Below the pieces are notes generated by a model. It saw only the letters and a program-made list of their open reading frames with translations. It was not told where the DNA came from and made no database searches. The translations under genes and the position numbers were made by a program. From NCBI GenBank assembly GCA_031277805.1, contig JAITLR010000009.1:62001-126000 (forward strand): DNA of 64,000 bases, in the 5' to 3' direction. Shown piece by piece: positions 8,763 through 17,879 of this stretch; within the stretch, counting starts at the first letter, position 1; each line of letters opens with the position of its first letter. The DNA comes from Comamonas sp. GTDB lineage: Bacteria; Pseudomonadota; Gammaproteobacteria; Burkholderiales; Burkholderiaceae_C.

Positions 8763-11612
8763 TCAACCTGTGTTGCGCACGCCGGCCGCAATCCCGTTGA
8801 TGGACAGATGGATGCCGTTCTTCACCCGGTCATCGGTCTGGCCTGCGCGCCAGCGGCGCACCAGTTCGACCTGCAGATGGTGCAGCGGGTCGATATAGGG
8901 GAAGCGGTGGCGGATGGAGCGCGCCAGCGCGGAGTTGTGTTCCAGCCGCTGCTTGTCGCCGGTGATGCTGTTGAGTGCTTCCACCGTGCTTTGCCATTCA
9001 GTTTCGATGGCACCGAAGATGCGGTGGCGCAGCCGCGTGTCCGTCACCAGCTCGCTGTAGCGCGAGGCCAGGTTCAGATCGCTCTTGGCCAGCACCATGT
9101 CCATATTCGACAGCAGCGTGCGAAAGAACGGCCACTGGCGGTACATCTTCTGCAGCAGGGCCAGCTGCGCCTTGGCATCCTTGCCCGGACGGTGGATAAA
9201 GGCCTGCACCGCCGCGCCAAAGCCGTACCAGCCCGGCAGCGTCAAGCGGCATTGGCCCCAGCTGAAGCCCCAGGGAATGGCGCGCAGGTCTTCGATGGCC
9301 TGGGTTGCCTTGCGTGATGCGGGGCGCGAACCGATGTTGAGTTCGGCAATCTCGCGGATGGGCGTGCTGCTGAAGAAGTAGTTGGTAAAGCCCGGTGTCT
9401 CGTACACCAGCGCACGGTAGGCCCCCATGCTGGCCTCGGACAAGAAGGCCGCGGCCTCCAGAAAGGCCTTGGTCGCGGGCTTGGTCGGCTGCAGCAGGGT
9501 GGCCTCCAGCGTGGCGGCGACCAGCGTCTCCAGATTGCGGCGCCCGATCTCGGGGTTGGCATATTTGGAGGCGATGACCTCGCCCTGCTCGGTCAGCCGG
9601 ATCTGGCCGCGCACCGTGCCCGGAGGCTGCGCCAGAATGGCCTGATAGCTGGGGCCACCACCACGCCCCACGGTACCCCCACGACCGTGGAACATGCGCA
9701 GCTCTATGCCGTGCTGGTCGGCCAGATCGTCGAACAGCTCGACCAGCGCAATCTCGGCGCGGTACAGCTCCCAGTTGCTGGTGAAGATGCCGCCATCCTT
9801 GTTGCTGTCGCTGTAGCCCAGCATGATGTCCTGCTCGCCACCGCTCTTCTTCATCATCTCGGCAATGCCGGGCAGCTGGTAATAGCGGCGCATGATGGGC
9901 TCGGCGTTGCGCAGATCCTCGATGGTCTCGAACAGCGGCACGGCGATCAGATCACATTGCGCACCGTCCTGCAGCGTTCCGCGCAGCAGCCCCACCTCTT
10001 TTTGCAGCAGCAGCACTTCCAGCAGGTCGCTGACGGTTTCGGTATGGCTGATGATGCAGTGGCGAATCGCTTCGCCGCCCTGTAGCTGACGCCGGCGGTG
10101 TGCTGCCTCGAAGATGGCCAGCTCGCTGCGCGCATGTTCGGAATAATCGGCGCCCATCACGCGCAGCGGCCGCGCATCCTCAAGCAGGCGCACCAGCAGC
10201 GCGCATTTTGCATCTTCCTCCAGGCCGCTGTAATCAGACTCCAGCCGCGCCATGGACAGTAGCTCCTGCACCACGGCCTCGTGCTTGTCCGAGCTTTGGC
10301 GCAAGTCCACTGTGGCCAGATGAAAGCCGAACACCTGTACCGCACGCATCAGCGGATGCAGGCGCTGCGGCGCCAGCATGTCGCCGTGAAAACGCGAGAG
10401 CGAATCATCGATGATTTGCAGATCGGCCAGGAACTCCTCTGCCGTGGCATAGGCGTTCTGCGGCGCCACGGCGTGGCGTGCGGCCTCGCCACCGCTGAGA
10501 AGCTTGAGCGTGGCGGCCAGCCGTGCATACATGCCCGTCAACGCACGGCGATAAGGCTCGTCGCTACGGTGCACATTGCCGTCGGGCGAAGCATCTGCCA
10601 GGGCCTGCATCTCGGGCGTGACTTCCACCAGGTTGCCGGACAGCGACAGCTCGCCGCCCAGCCAGTGCACCTCGCGCAGATAGTGGCGCAGCGCCACATC
10701 GGCCTGGCGCGACAGGGCCAGCTCCAGGCTCTCGGCCGTGACAAAAGGATTGCCGTCGCGGTCGCCGCCAATCCATTGCCCCATGCGCAAAAAGCTGTGG
10801 GCAGACAGTTTCTGGCCCAGCTCCTGTTCCAGTTGCGTGTAGATCTTGGGAATCTCGTGCAGAAAGGTCGCTTCGTAATACGACAGGGCGTTCTCGATCT
10901 CGTCGGCCACGGTGAGCTTGGAGTGGCGCAACAGCCGCGTCTGCCACAGCTGAGCCACGCAGGCACGCAGCTGCGCATCGACGCGGGCCAGCTCACGCGG
11001 AGTGAGCGCATCCTTGGCGCTGTTGTAGAGCTGGGCACGCATCTCGATATCGTCGCGTTCGGCCAGCAACTGGGCAATGCGGCGCTCGGCCGTCAGAATG
11101 CTCTGGCGCTGTACCTCGGTCGGATGGGCAGTCAGCACCGGCGAGATAAAGCTCCTGGCCAGCATCTTGGCCACCGAGCCCGAGGAAATGCCGGCCCAGC
11201 GCAGCCTGGCCAGCGCCACTTCGATGCTGCCTTCCTGCGTGTTGCCCGCACGCTCATGTACGGCGCGGCGGCGGATATGGTGGCGATCCTCGGCCAGATT
11301 GGCCAGATGCGAGAAATAGGTGAAGGCGCGGATCACGCTCACGGTCTGATCGCTGGACAGGCCCTTGAGCAGCTTCTTGAGCGCCTTGTCAGCGGCCTCG
11401 TCGGCATCGCGGCGAAACGCCACGGAGAGCTGACGCACCTGCTCCACCAGCGCAAAAGCCTGCTCACCCTCCTGCTCCCGGATCACATCGCCCAGCATTC
11501 GGCCCAGCAGACGGATGTCTTCGATCAACGGCAGATCCTTGTCCTTGGACTTGTCCGCCGTGCGCGCAGGCTTGTCGGCGCTGTCGGATTTCGAGGCTCG
11601 GGCAGAAGGCAT
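8763..11612 (-). CDS. ppc: Phosphoenolpyruvate carboxylase
   Basis: Ppc carboxylates PEP to oxaloacetate and refills the citric acid cycle. Seen: [11 protein letters not shown] with catalytic H163, [11 protein letters not shown], and the [14 protein letters not shown] loop of the active site, with the conserved C-terminal RNTG. At 949 residues it is slightly longer than usual (about 880-930), mostly from a lysine-rich N-terminal tail. AGGAG eight bases before the ATG supports the start. Divergent from hemC across 79 bp. Confidence 0.97.
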   Translation of the reverse strand: MPSARASKSDSADKPARTADKSKDKDLPLIEDIRLLGRMLGDVIREQEGEQAFALVEQVRQLSVAFRRDADEAADKALKKLLKGLSSDQTVSVIRAFTYFSHLANLAEDRHHIRRRAVHERAGNTQEGSIEVALARLRWAGISSGSVAKMLARSFISPVLTAHPTEVQRQSILTAERRIAQLLAERDDIEMRAQLYNSAKDALTPRELARVDAQLRACVAQLWQTRLLRHSKLTVADEIENALSYYEATFLHEIPKIYTQLEQELGQKLSAHSFLRMGQWIGGDRDGNPFVTAESLELALSRQADVALRHYLREVHWLGGELSLSGNLVEVTPEMQALADASPDGNVHRSDEPYRRALTGMYARLAATLKLLSGGEAARHAVAPQNAYATAEEFLADLQIIDDSLSRFHGDMLAPQRLHPLMRAVQVFGFHLATVDLRQSSDKHEAVVQELLSMARLESDYSGLEEDAKCALLVRLLEDARPLRVMGADYSEHARSELAIFEAAHRRRQLQGGEAIRHCIISHTETVSDLLEVLLLQKEVGLLRGTLQDGAQCDLIAVPLFETIEDLRNAEPIMRRYYQLPGIAEMMKKSGGEQDIMLGYSDSNKDGGIFTSNWELYRAEIALVELFDDLADQHGIELRMFHGRGGTVGRGGGPSYQAILAQPPGTVRGQIRLTEQGEVIASKYANPEIGRRNLETLVAATLEATLLQPTKPATKAFLEAAAFLSEASMGAYRALVYETPGFTNYFFSSTPIREIAELNIGSRPASRKATQAIEDLRAIPWGFSWGQCRLTLPGWYGFGAAVQAFIHRPGKDAKAQLALLQKMYRQWPFFRTLLSNMDMVLAKSDLNLASRYSELVTDTRLRHRIFGAIETEWQSTVEALNSITGDKQRLEHNSALARSIRHRFPYIDPLHHLQVELVRRWRAGQTDDRVKNGIHLSINGIAAGVRNTG

Positions 11613-11691
11613 TGACTATTCTCCTTGGGCTCTGTGTAGGTCAACTTGCCATGCTAGCATCCCCTGTTACCTGCCAGATACAGCGTCCGTT

Positions 11692-12633
11692 ATGAATTCC
11701 GCATCGTCCAAACCAGCATCCATCGTCATTGCCACACGCGAAAGCCAGCTGGCCATGTGGCAGGCCGAACATGTGCAGGCGATCTTGCGCAGCCGCGGCC
11801 ATGAGGTCGAATTGCTGGGCATGACCACCAAGGGCGACCAGATTCTGGACCGCGCACTGTCCAAGGTGGGCGGCAAGGGCCTGTTCGTCAAGGAACTGGA
11901 AGTGGCCCTCGAAGAAGGCCGCGCCGATCTGGCCGTGCATTCGCTCAAGGACGTGCCCATGGAGCTGCCCGAAGGCTTTTCCCTGGCCTGCGTGATGACC
12001 CGCGAAGACCCGCGCGACGCCTTTGTCTCTAATAAGTACGCAAGTCTGGACGAGCTGCCCCAGGGCGCCGTGGTCGGCACCTCCAGCCTGCGCCGCCAGG
12101 CCCTGCTGCAAGCCCTGCGCCCTGATCTGAAGATCGAGCCGCTGCGCGGCAACGTCAACACCCGTCTGCGCAAGCTCGACGAAGGTCAGTACGACGCCAT
12201 CGTGCTGGCCGCTGCCGGCCTGATGCGCCTGGAGATGAGTGATCGTATCCGCGCCAAGTTCGATCCCGCCCAGATGCTGCCGGCCGCAGGACAAGGCGCG
12301 CTGGGCATCGAAGTCTGCAGCAACCGTCAGGACATCATCGACGCCCTGGCTCCGCTGGCCCATATGCCCACCTGGCTGACCGTGACGGCCGAGCGCGCCG
12401 TCAGTCGCTGCATGGGTGGCAGTTGCTCCATGCCGCTGGCTGCCTTTGGCCGCTTTGAAGGCGACACCCTGCACATGGATGCTGCCTGGGGCGATATCGA
12501 AGGCCAGAAGCCTCTGGTGCGCGTGCAAGCCAGCTCCACCGTCACCGACTTCACCTCGGCCAATGCGCTGGGCGAAAGCCTGGCTGCACAGCTGCAGGCC
12601 GCAGGTGCCATACCAGCCACCAAGCAAGCCTGA
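11692..12633 (+). CDS. hemC: Hydroxymethylbilane synthase (porphobilinogen deaminase)
   Basis: HemC polymerises four porphobilinogens to hydroxymethylbilane. Visible: [13 protein letters not shown] near residue 12, [24 protein letters not shown] near 129, RGNVNTRL near 152, and GGSCSMPLA with the dipyrromethane-cofactor cysteine C245. I used the ATG at 11692, which gives 313 residues, the family length. First gene of hemC-hemD-hemX-hemY. A TTGACT box at 11612 may belong to its promoter. Confidence 0.96.
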   Translation: MNSASSKPASIVIATRESQLAMWQAEHVQAILRSRGHEVELLGMTTKGDQILDRALSKVGGKGLFVKELEVALEEGRADLAVHSLKDVPMELPEGFSLACVMTREDPRDAFVSNKYASLDELPQGAVVGTSSLRRQALLQALRPDLKIEPLRGNVNTRLRKLDEGQYDAIVLAAAGLMRLEMSDRIRAKFDPAQMLPAAGQGALGIEVCSNRQDIIDALAPLAHMPTWLTVTAERAVSRCMGGSCSMPLAAFGRFEGDTLHMDAAWGDIEGQKPLVRVQASSTVTDFTSANALGESLAAQLQAAGAIPATKQA

Positions 12634-12645
12634 GCGGCGACAGCC

Positions 12646-13473
12646 ATGCGCGCGCGCATTCTGGTCACCCGCCCGCAGCATGACGCCCAGCCCTGGGTCC
12701 GTGCGCTGCAAGCGCGGGGCTGGGAAGCCCATGCCCTGCCGCTGATGGGCATAGGCCCTTGCCTTGATGCAGCCGCCCAGCAGGCTCTGGCCCAGGCCCG
12801 ACTCGCAGCCCTCACCCCGGGCCACTACCGCGCGGTGATGTTTGTCAGCGGTAACGCGGTTCAGTATTTTTTTGCATCAAATTCACCTCAAACGCTTACC
12901 CATCAAGCGCTTTTAGCTCCAGATACAAGAGCATGGACACCGGGTCCCGGCACGTCGCGAGCGCTGCTGGCTGCGGGCATTCCCCCCAACCAGATCGACG
13001 GTCCGGCTGCAGACGCTGCACAGTTCGAGTCCGAGACCCTGTGGCAGCGCGTGCACAGCCAGATTCACCCTGGCGACCGCGTGCTCATCGTGCGCGGCGA
13101 CAGCCCGGTGCCTGAAACCGCCACGCCCTCCATCCAGGGCGCAGGCCGCGACTGGCTGGCTGCACGCCTGCGCGAAGCGGGCGCCGAGGTGGAGCTGCTG
13201 GCCGTCTACCAGCGACTGCTGCCGCAATGGACGCCTCAGCAGCTGGAGCTGGCCCACAATGCGGCCACGGATCACAGCCTGTGGCTGTTCAGCAGCTCCG
13301 AAGCTGTTGCCAACCTGCAACAGATATTGCCCAAGCAAAGCTGGCAGCAGGCGCGAGCACTCACCACCCATGCCCGTATTGCCGCCAAGGCCGAAGCAGC
13401 AGGCTTTGGCCAGGTGCTGCAAAGTCGCCCAACACAGGAAGAGGTGTTCGCGTCTATAGAATCAGCTCTATGA
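12646..13473 (+). CDS. hemD: Uroporphyrinogen-III synthase
   Basis: HemD closes and inverts ring D to give uroporphyrinogen III, the branch point to haem and sirohaem. The weakly conserved family is recognised from ILVTRPQHDAQPW at the start, the SGNAVQYF strand, VLIVRGD near residue 148, the WLFSSSEAV region and its place 12 bp after hemC. Residues about 74-95 are encoded by an AT-rich intergenic-type repeat that keeps the frame, giving FFASNSPQTLTHQALLAPD. The gene is otherwise intact at 275 residues. Confidence 0.9.
   Translation: MRARILVTRPQHDAQPWVRALQARGWEAHALPLMGIGPCLDAAAQQALAQARLAALTPGHYRAVMFVSGNAVQYFFASNSPQTLTHQALLAPDTRAWTPGPGTSRALLAAGIPPNQIDGPAADAAQFESETLWQRVHSQIHPGDRVLIVRGDSPVPETATPSIQGAGRDWLAARLREAGAEVELLAVYQRLLPQWTPQQLELAHNAATDHSLWLFSSSEAVANLQQILPKQSWQQARALTTHARIAAKAEAAGFGQVLQSRPTQEEVFASIESAL
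12864..12930. repeat. Dispersed AT-rich repeat lying in frame within hemD
   Basis: A run of seven or more T, GCATCAAATT, CTCAAACGCTTACCCATCAA, then GCGCTTTTAGCT resembles the intergenic AGCTGCTAGCGC-type repeat read in reverse. Base use drops to AT-rich against the GC-rich gene on both sides. The frame stays open across it. Confidence 0.6.
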
Positions 13474-14576
13474 GCTCTGACGCCATCCCCACTCCTGATA
13501 CCCCACGCAAAGACCTTCCGCCATCACCTCAGACATCCGCTGCAGCCGGGAACGGCGTGCCCATGTCCCTGGTGCTGACGCTGGGTGCGGTCGCCGTCGC
13601 CGCCCTGGTGGGCTGCGGCATGCTGTGGCAGCGGGTGGGGAATATGCAGGAACAGCTGGCTCGCCAGTCGGCCCAGTCCGGCGCCCAGTCGGTAGAGGCC
13701 CGTACCCTGGCCAAGGATGCCCAGGATCTGGCCCGCGACAGCGCCGCCCGCGTCTCCATGATGGAAGCACGCGTGGGCGAACTCAATCTGCAGCGCAACC
13801 AGCTCGAAGAGCTGATGCAAAGTCTCTCGCGCACGCGCGATGAAAACCTGGTGGCAGATATCGAATCTTCCGTGCGCATGGCTCAGCAGCAGGCCGAACT
13901 TTCCGGCAGCCTGCAGCCCCTGGTGGCCACCCTCAAGTCCGCGCAGAAACGCGTGGAAAGCGCAGCCCAGCCGCGACTGGCGCCGGTAGTGCGGGCCATT
14001 GAGCAGGACCTGGACAAGCTCTCGCGCATGAATGTGACGGACACCACGGGCGTGCTCGCTCGCATCGAGGATCTGACACGCCAGGTAGACGATCTGCCCC
14101 TGATCAACGACGTGGGCCGCGCCCGCAGCCGCAGCGCAGCACTCGACAGGAGCGCTGCCGAACAAGCAGCGGCCGACAACAGCCTCACGATGACCCAATG
14201 GGCCTGGTGGCAGGGACAGGGCCAGCGCCTCTGGGTGGCTTTGCGTGACGGCGCATCCGATCTGGTACGCGTGCGCCGCATCGAGCATCCCGAAGTCGTG
14301 CTGCTGGCACCCGAGCAAGGCTATTTCCTGCGCGAGAATCTCAAGCTCAAGCTGCTCAACGCCCGACTGGCGCTGCTTTCGCGCCAGTGGGAATCGGCCC
14401 GCATGGACCTGAACTCGGCCAGCATCATGCTGGGCAAGTACTTCGATACACGAGCTCGCCGCACCCAGACCGCACAGGCCCAGTTGCAGCAGATTCAGGG
14501 CAATCTGCACAGCACGGACCGTGTGCAGCTCGATGACACACTGACCGCGCTGGCCACAGCTGCGGCAGGCCGCTAA
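13470..14576 (+). CDS. hemX: HemX family uroporphyrinogen-III C-methyltransferase-like membrane protein
   Basis: The start overlaps the hemD stop by four bases (ATGA), showing translational coupling. The 368-residue product has a short proline-rich cytoplasmic tail, one transmembrane helix near residues 30-53 (SLVLTLGAVAVAALVGCGML), a coiled-coil stretch to about 130 and an alpha-helical rest. This is the HemX layout; the methyltransferase label is historical and activity is unproven. It may scaffold haem biosynthesis at the membrane. Confidence 0.85.
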   Translation: MSSDAIPTPDTPRKDLPPSPQTSAAAGNGVPMSLVLTLGAVAVAALVGCGMLWQRVGNMQEQLARQSAQSGAQSVEARTLAKDAQDLARDSAARVSMMEARVGELNLQRNQLEELMQSLSRTRDENLVADIESSVRMAQQQAELSGSLQPLVATLKSAQKRVESAAQPRLAPVVRAIEQDLDKLSRMNVTDTTGVLARIEDLTRQVDDLPLINDVGRARSRSAALDRSAAEQAAADNSLTMTQWAWWQGQGQRLWVALRDGASDLVRVRRIEHPEVVLLAPEQGYFLRENLKLKLLNARLALLSRQWESARMDLNSASIMLGKYFDTRARRTQTAQAQLQQIQGNLHSTDRVQLDDTLTALATAAAGR

Positions 14577-14593
14577 GCAGGGAGGACACCAAG

Positions 14594-15904
14594 ATGCGTG
14601 CTGCCTTGTGGCTGATGGGTCTGTTTGCAGTGGCCGTGGCCACGGCCTTGTTCGCCGGCAACAACCAGAGTTCCGTGACTTGGTTCTGGTCGCCCTACCG
14701 GGTGGACATGTCACTGAATCTGGCCATCGTGCTGATTTTTCTGGCTTTTGTGCTGCTTTACGCCGCCCTGCGCGCACTGGCCACCCTGCTGCAGATGCCA
14801 CACCAGGCACGCCGCTGGCGCATGCAGCAAAAGGAGCGCAGCATGAACCAGAGCCTGCTGGAGTCGCTGTCGCATCTGCAGGCCGGTCGCTTCCTTCGCG
14901 CCCGCAAGGCAGCCATGACGGCACTGTCCACCGAACAGTCGCTGCGCGACGCCAAGGCAGCCATTCCCTACGGCGAGCGCCTGAGCGCAACCGCCCATCT
15001 GCTGGCTGCCGATGCTTCGCATGCGCTGCAGGATTCAGCCCTGCGCGACAGGCACTGGCAGCAGGCCTTGAGCACCCTGCCCGAGCTCGGCACCACCCAG
15101 GATCAGGAAATCCGCGAGGGCGCACAGATGCGCTCGGCCCGCTGGGCCCTGGATGACCGCGATGCGACCGAATCCATGCGCCGCCTCGGCGATCTGCCGC
15201 AAGGTGCCAACCGCCGCACGATTGCCCTGCGCATCAAGCTCAAGGCTGCCCGGCTGGCTGGCGACACTCATGTCGCCCTCGACACCGCCCGTCTGCTGGC
15301 CAAGCACCGCGCCTTCTCTCCAGCCGCATCGGCCAGCGTGGTGCGCGGTTTGCTGCTGGCCAGCATTCGCGATGCGCGCGACACATCGTCGCTGCAGCAG
15401 TTCTGGCTGTCGCTGGACGAGGATGAACGCGCCATGCCCGAAGTCGCCATCCCAGCTACCGAACGCCTGATAGTGCTGGGCGGAGAGGCCATCCAGGCAC
15501 GCGCCTGGCTGCTGCCCGTATGGGAGCATCTGCTGCCGCAAGCCAGTCCTCGTACCGAAGTCCACCTGCCCCAGCTGGTGCAAGTGCTGCAGTCATGCCT
15601 AGGCAAGCTCGACGCAGCCTGGCTGGCACGCTTCGAAACAGCGGCCAATGCCAACCCACGCGAGCCGCGCCTGCAATATCTGGCCGGCATGGCCTGCGTG
15701 CAGCGCGAGCTGTGGGGCAAGGCCCAGCAATTGCTGACCCGCGCCGCGCCTCTGCTGCTGGAGCCCCAGCTGCGTACCCGGGCCTGGCAGCGTCTGGCAC
15801 TGATGGCCGAGCATCGAGGCGATATGGAAGCCTCGGCCATCGCCTGGAAACTCGCCGCCCAGGCCATGGTGATACTGCCGGACAATCCCGCGCAGGACGA
15901 ATAA
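14594..15904 (+). CDS. hemY: HemY-type TPR membrane protein
   Basis: Two N-terminal transmembrane helices (residues about 1-20 and 39-62) are followed by the HemY N-terminal domain and a helical TPR-like body to residue 436. It closes the hemCDXY operon, 17 bp after hemX. This proteobacterial HemY is not protoporphyrinogen oxidase of the same name; its role in late haem synthesis is inferred from its constant linkage. Confidence 0.87.
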   Translation: MRAALWLMGLFAVAVATALFAGNNQSSVTWFWSPYRVDMSLNLAIVLIFLAFVLLYAALRALATLLQMPHQARRWRMQQKERSMNQSLLESLSHLQAGRFLRARKAAMTALSTEQSLRDAKAAIPYGERLSATAHLLAADASHALQDSALRDRHWQQALSTLPELGTTQDQEIREGAQMRSARWALDDRDATESMRRLGDLPQGANRRTIALRIKLKAARLAGDTHVALDTARLLAKHRAFSPAASASVVRGLLLASIRDARDTSSLQQFWLSLDEDERAMPEVAIPATERLIVLGGEAIQARAWLLPVWEHLLPQASPRTEVHLPQLVQVLQSCLGKLDAAWLARFETAANANPREPRLQYLAGMACVQRELWGKAQQLLTRAAPLLLEPQLRTRAWQRLALMAEHRGDMEASAIAWKLAAQAMVILPDNPAQDE

Positions 15905-15965
15905 GCTCCGCTCTGGCCCGGAGCCGCGCAGACGCTGGCCGCATCTCCCCGAAACTTCTCGACCC

Positions 15966-16013
15966 AAAAGAAAAGGCCACAGCCGCTGCGGTAAACCGCG
16001 AACGACTGTGGCC
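15966..16013 (-). terminator. Terminator of the molybdenum hydroxylase operon
   Basis: GGCCACAG (15975-15982) pairs with CTGTGGCC (16006-16013); an inner GCGGT/ACCGC pair strengthens the stem. On the minus strand it is followed by TTTTCTTTT. It lies 17 bp after the cytochrome c stop. Confidence 0.8.
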
Positions 16014-16030
16014 TCAAGGCAGGTCTGGAC

Positions 16031-17317
16031 CTACTTGCTGTGCTCTATGGTCTTCACATGCTCGGCCACCTGCGCGGCGCTCACGTCGCCGGGACGGCCG
16101 CCCCAGGTCTGACGCATGTAGTTGACCAGATCTGCCATTTCCTCATTGCTGAGCTTGTCGGCATAGGCTGGCATGGTCTGCATGCGCTCGCCCTGGGCCA
16201 GATCACGCTCGTGGACACCTTCACGGATCACACGGATCAGGTTGATGGGCGTGGGGAACATGGCCGTAGTGTTCGTGCTCATGGGCACCGACGAATGCGG
16301 CTGGCCTTGGCCCTGCGCGCCGTGGCAGCCCGCGCACAGACCCAGGTACAGGTTTTCGCCCTTGACGCTGGTCTGTCCCTCGGCAGCCTTGACCTTGGGC
16401 CCAGGCATCTCGCGATTCTGGGTCAGATAAGCGGCCATCGCGCGCACATCGGCCTCCGGCATCCGTGAGGTGGAATGCTCAAGCACCGATGACATGCGGA
16501 AAGTCATCACTCCTTGCGGCGACACACCTGTGCGGAAGAACTTGACCAGATCATCCTTGGTCCAGCCCCGCTCGCTCAAGGCATCGGGAGTCAGCGCCGG
16601 GGCATACGAGCCCTCAATGGTGTTGCCTTCCAGATAGTGCGAGCCATCCATGGCGAACGTGGCCTTGGTGCGCGGGCTATGGCATTCGGCGCAGTGGCCC
16701 AATACGTCCACCAGATACTTGCCTCTCACCAGCTCGTCCATCGAAATATCGAACTCCTTGGCGGCGGGACGGTTGAGCACATTCCACATGGCCACGGCAG
16801 GGCGGATGTTGAACGGGAAGCTCATCTCGCTGGGCTTGTTGGCAACTTCCACTGCAGGCTGCTTCATCAGCCACACCCACAATGCGTCGACGTCGGCACG
16901 TGTGATCTGGTGGTAGCTGGCATACGGCATGGCCGGATACAGGTTCTTGCGACCGGGGGCCATACCGGCGGCCACTGCACGGTACAGGTCGTCAGCCGTC
17001 CAGTTGCCAATGCCATGCTCCTTGGAAGGAGAGATATTGGTGCCGTAAAGCGTGCCCATGGGCGTGACCATGGGCACGCCGCCGGCCAGCTCGGCGCCAG
17101 TCTGTGGCGAGCTGTGGCAGGCGGCGCAGTCACCACCGCGGAATACCTGCTCGCCGCGTTTGTACAGAGTGTCGAACTCCTGCGGGCCCAGCTTGGCAAA
17201 GTCCACCGTAGCTGGTGGAACATCGCCGCTTGCGCTGCCGTACAGATACATGCCTCCGGCCACGAGCACGCCCAGCACGGCGGCTGCACCCAGGCCTTTG
17301 ATCCAGGTCTTAGCCAT
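16031..17317 (-). CDS. Triheme cytochrome c, electron acceptor subunit
   Basis: The 428-residue protein has one N-terminal membrane anchor or uncleaved signal (residues about 8-27) and three c-type heme sites: CAACH at C64-H68, CAECH near 213 and CAGCH near 333. This three-domain plan matches the cytochrome subunits of membrane-bound alcohol/aldehyde dehydrogenases and of IorAB-type hydroxylases. The start overlaps the stop of the 2Fe-2S gene by eight bases. It should pass electrons from the periplasmic hydroxylase to the respiratory chain. Confidence 0.9.
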   Translation of the reverse strand: MAKTWIKGLGAAAVLGVLVAGGMYLYGSASGDVPPATVDFAKLGPQEFDTLYKRGEQVFRGGDCAACHSSPQTGAELAGGVPMVTPMGTLYGTNISPSKEHGIGNWTADDLYRAVAAGMAPGRKNLYPAMPYASYHQITRADVDALWVWLMKQPAVEVANKPSEMSFPFNIRPAVAMWNVLNRPAAKEFDISMDELVRGKYLVDVLGHCAECHSPRTKATFAMDGSHYLEGNTIEGSYAPALTPDALSERGWTKDDLVKFFRTGVSPQGVMTFRMSSVLEHSTSRMPEADVRAMAAYLTQNREMPGPKVKAAEGQTSVKGENLYLGLCAGCHGAQGQGQPHSSVPMSTNTTAMFPTPINLIRVIREGVHERDLAQGERMQTMPAYADKLSNEEMADLVNYMRQTWGGRPGDVSAAQVAEHVKTIEHSK

Positions 17318-17879
17318 TGTTCACGACCTCCTTGCTGCGCTTGCCCGTGGTCAGGCCCGGCGTCTTCAGGATCACGTCGCGCACGGCGTTGTAGTAGCGC
17401 ACATAGCCAGTACAGCGGCAGATATGGGGTTCAAGCTGATCCTCGATGGCTTTTTCCACGTCATCGGCAGGCACAGGGTGCTTCTCGAGCTTTTCCATCA
17501 ACACGGTGGCCGAGTTCACAAAGCCCGGTGTGCAGTAGCCGCACTGGAAGGAGTAGTGCTCCAAAAAGGCCTTCTGCACGGGCGAGGGGTGCACAACACC
17601 CTTGTCATCCACCGAGGCAATGCCCTCGATGGTGCGTATGGTCTTGCCGTTGAGCCAGGTCACGCCAGTCACACAGGCGGGCACGGTGATGGAGCCCTTT
17701 TCCGGGTCGTCCACGATGATGGTACAGGCACGGCAAACGCCCTGGCCGCAGCCCAGACGCGTGCCGTTCATACCTACGTATTCCTGCAGGAACTCGATCA
17801 TCATCAAGTCCTTGGGAACGTCGACGGGGCCTACTTGTTTGCGATTGATGGTGGCGGAGAATTGGATTCGGTCCTGCAT
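17310..17879 (-). CDS. 2Fe-2S subunit of a xanthine-oxidase-family hydroxylase
   Basis: A 189-residue two-cluster protein. The plant-type 2Fe-2S cluster uses CGQGVCRAC plus a later cysteine (VPAC); the helical second cluster uses CGYCTPG and CRCTGY. This is the IorA/CoxS-type small subunit. The ATG at 17879 overlaps the last base of the molybdopterin-subunit stop. No signal peptide is present, as expected if it is exported folded with its Tat-bearing partner. No FAD subunit gene is present. Confidence 0.93.
   Translation of the reverse strand: MQDRIQFSATINRKQVGPVDVPKDLMMIEFLQEYVGMNGTRLGCGQGVCRACTIIVDDPEKGSITVPACVTGVTWLNGKTIRTIEGIASVDDKGVVHPSPVQKAFLEHYSFQCGYCTPGFVNSATVLMEKLEKHPVPADDVEKAIEDQLEPHICRCTGYVRYYNAVRDVILKTPGLTTGKRSKEVVNNG

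Noticed and set aside
10281..11615. 444-codon plus-strand open frame
   Set aside because: Antisense of the 5' half of ppc, no recognisable domain.
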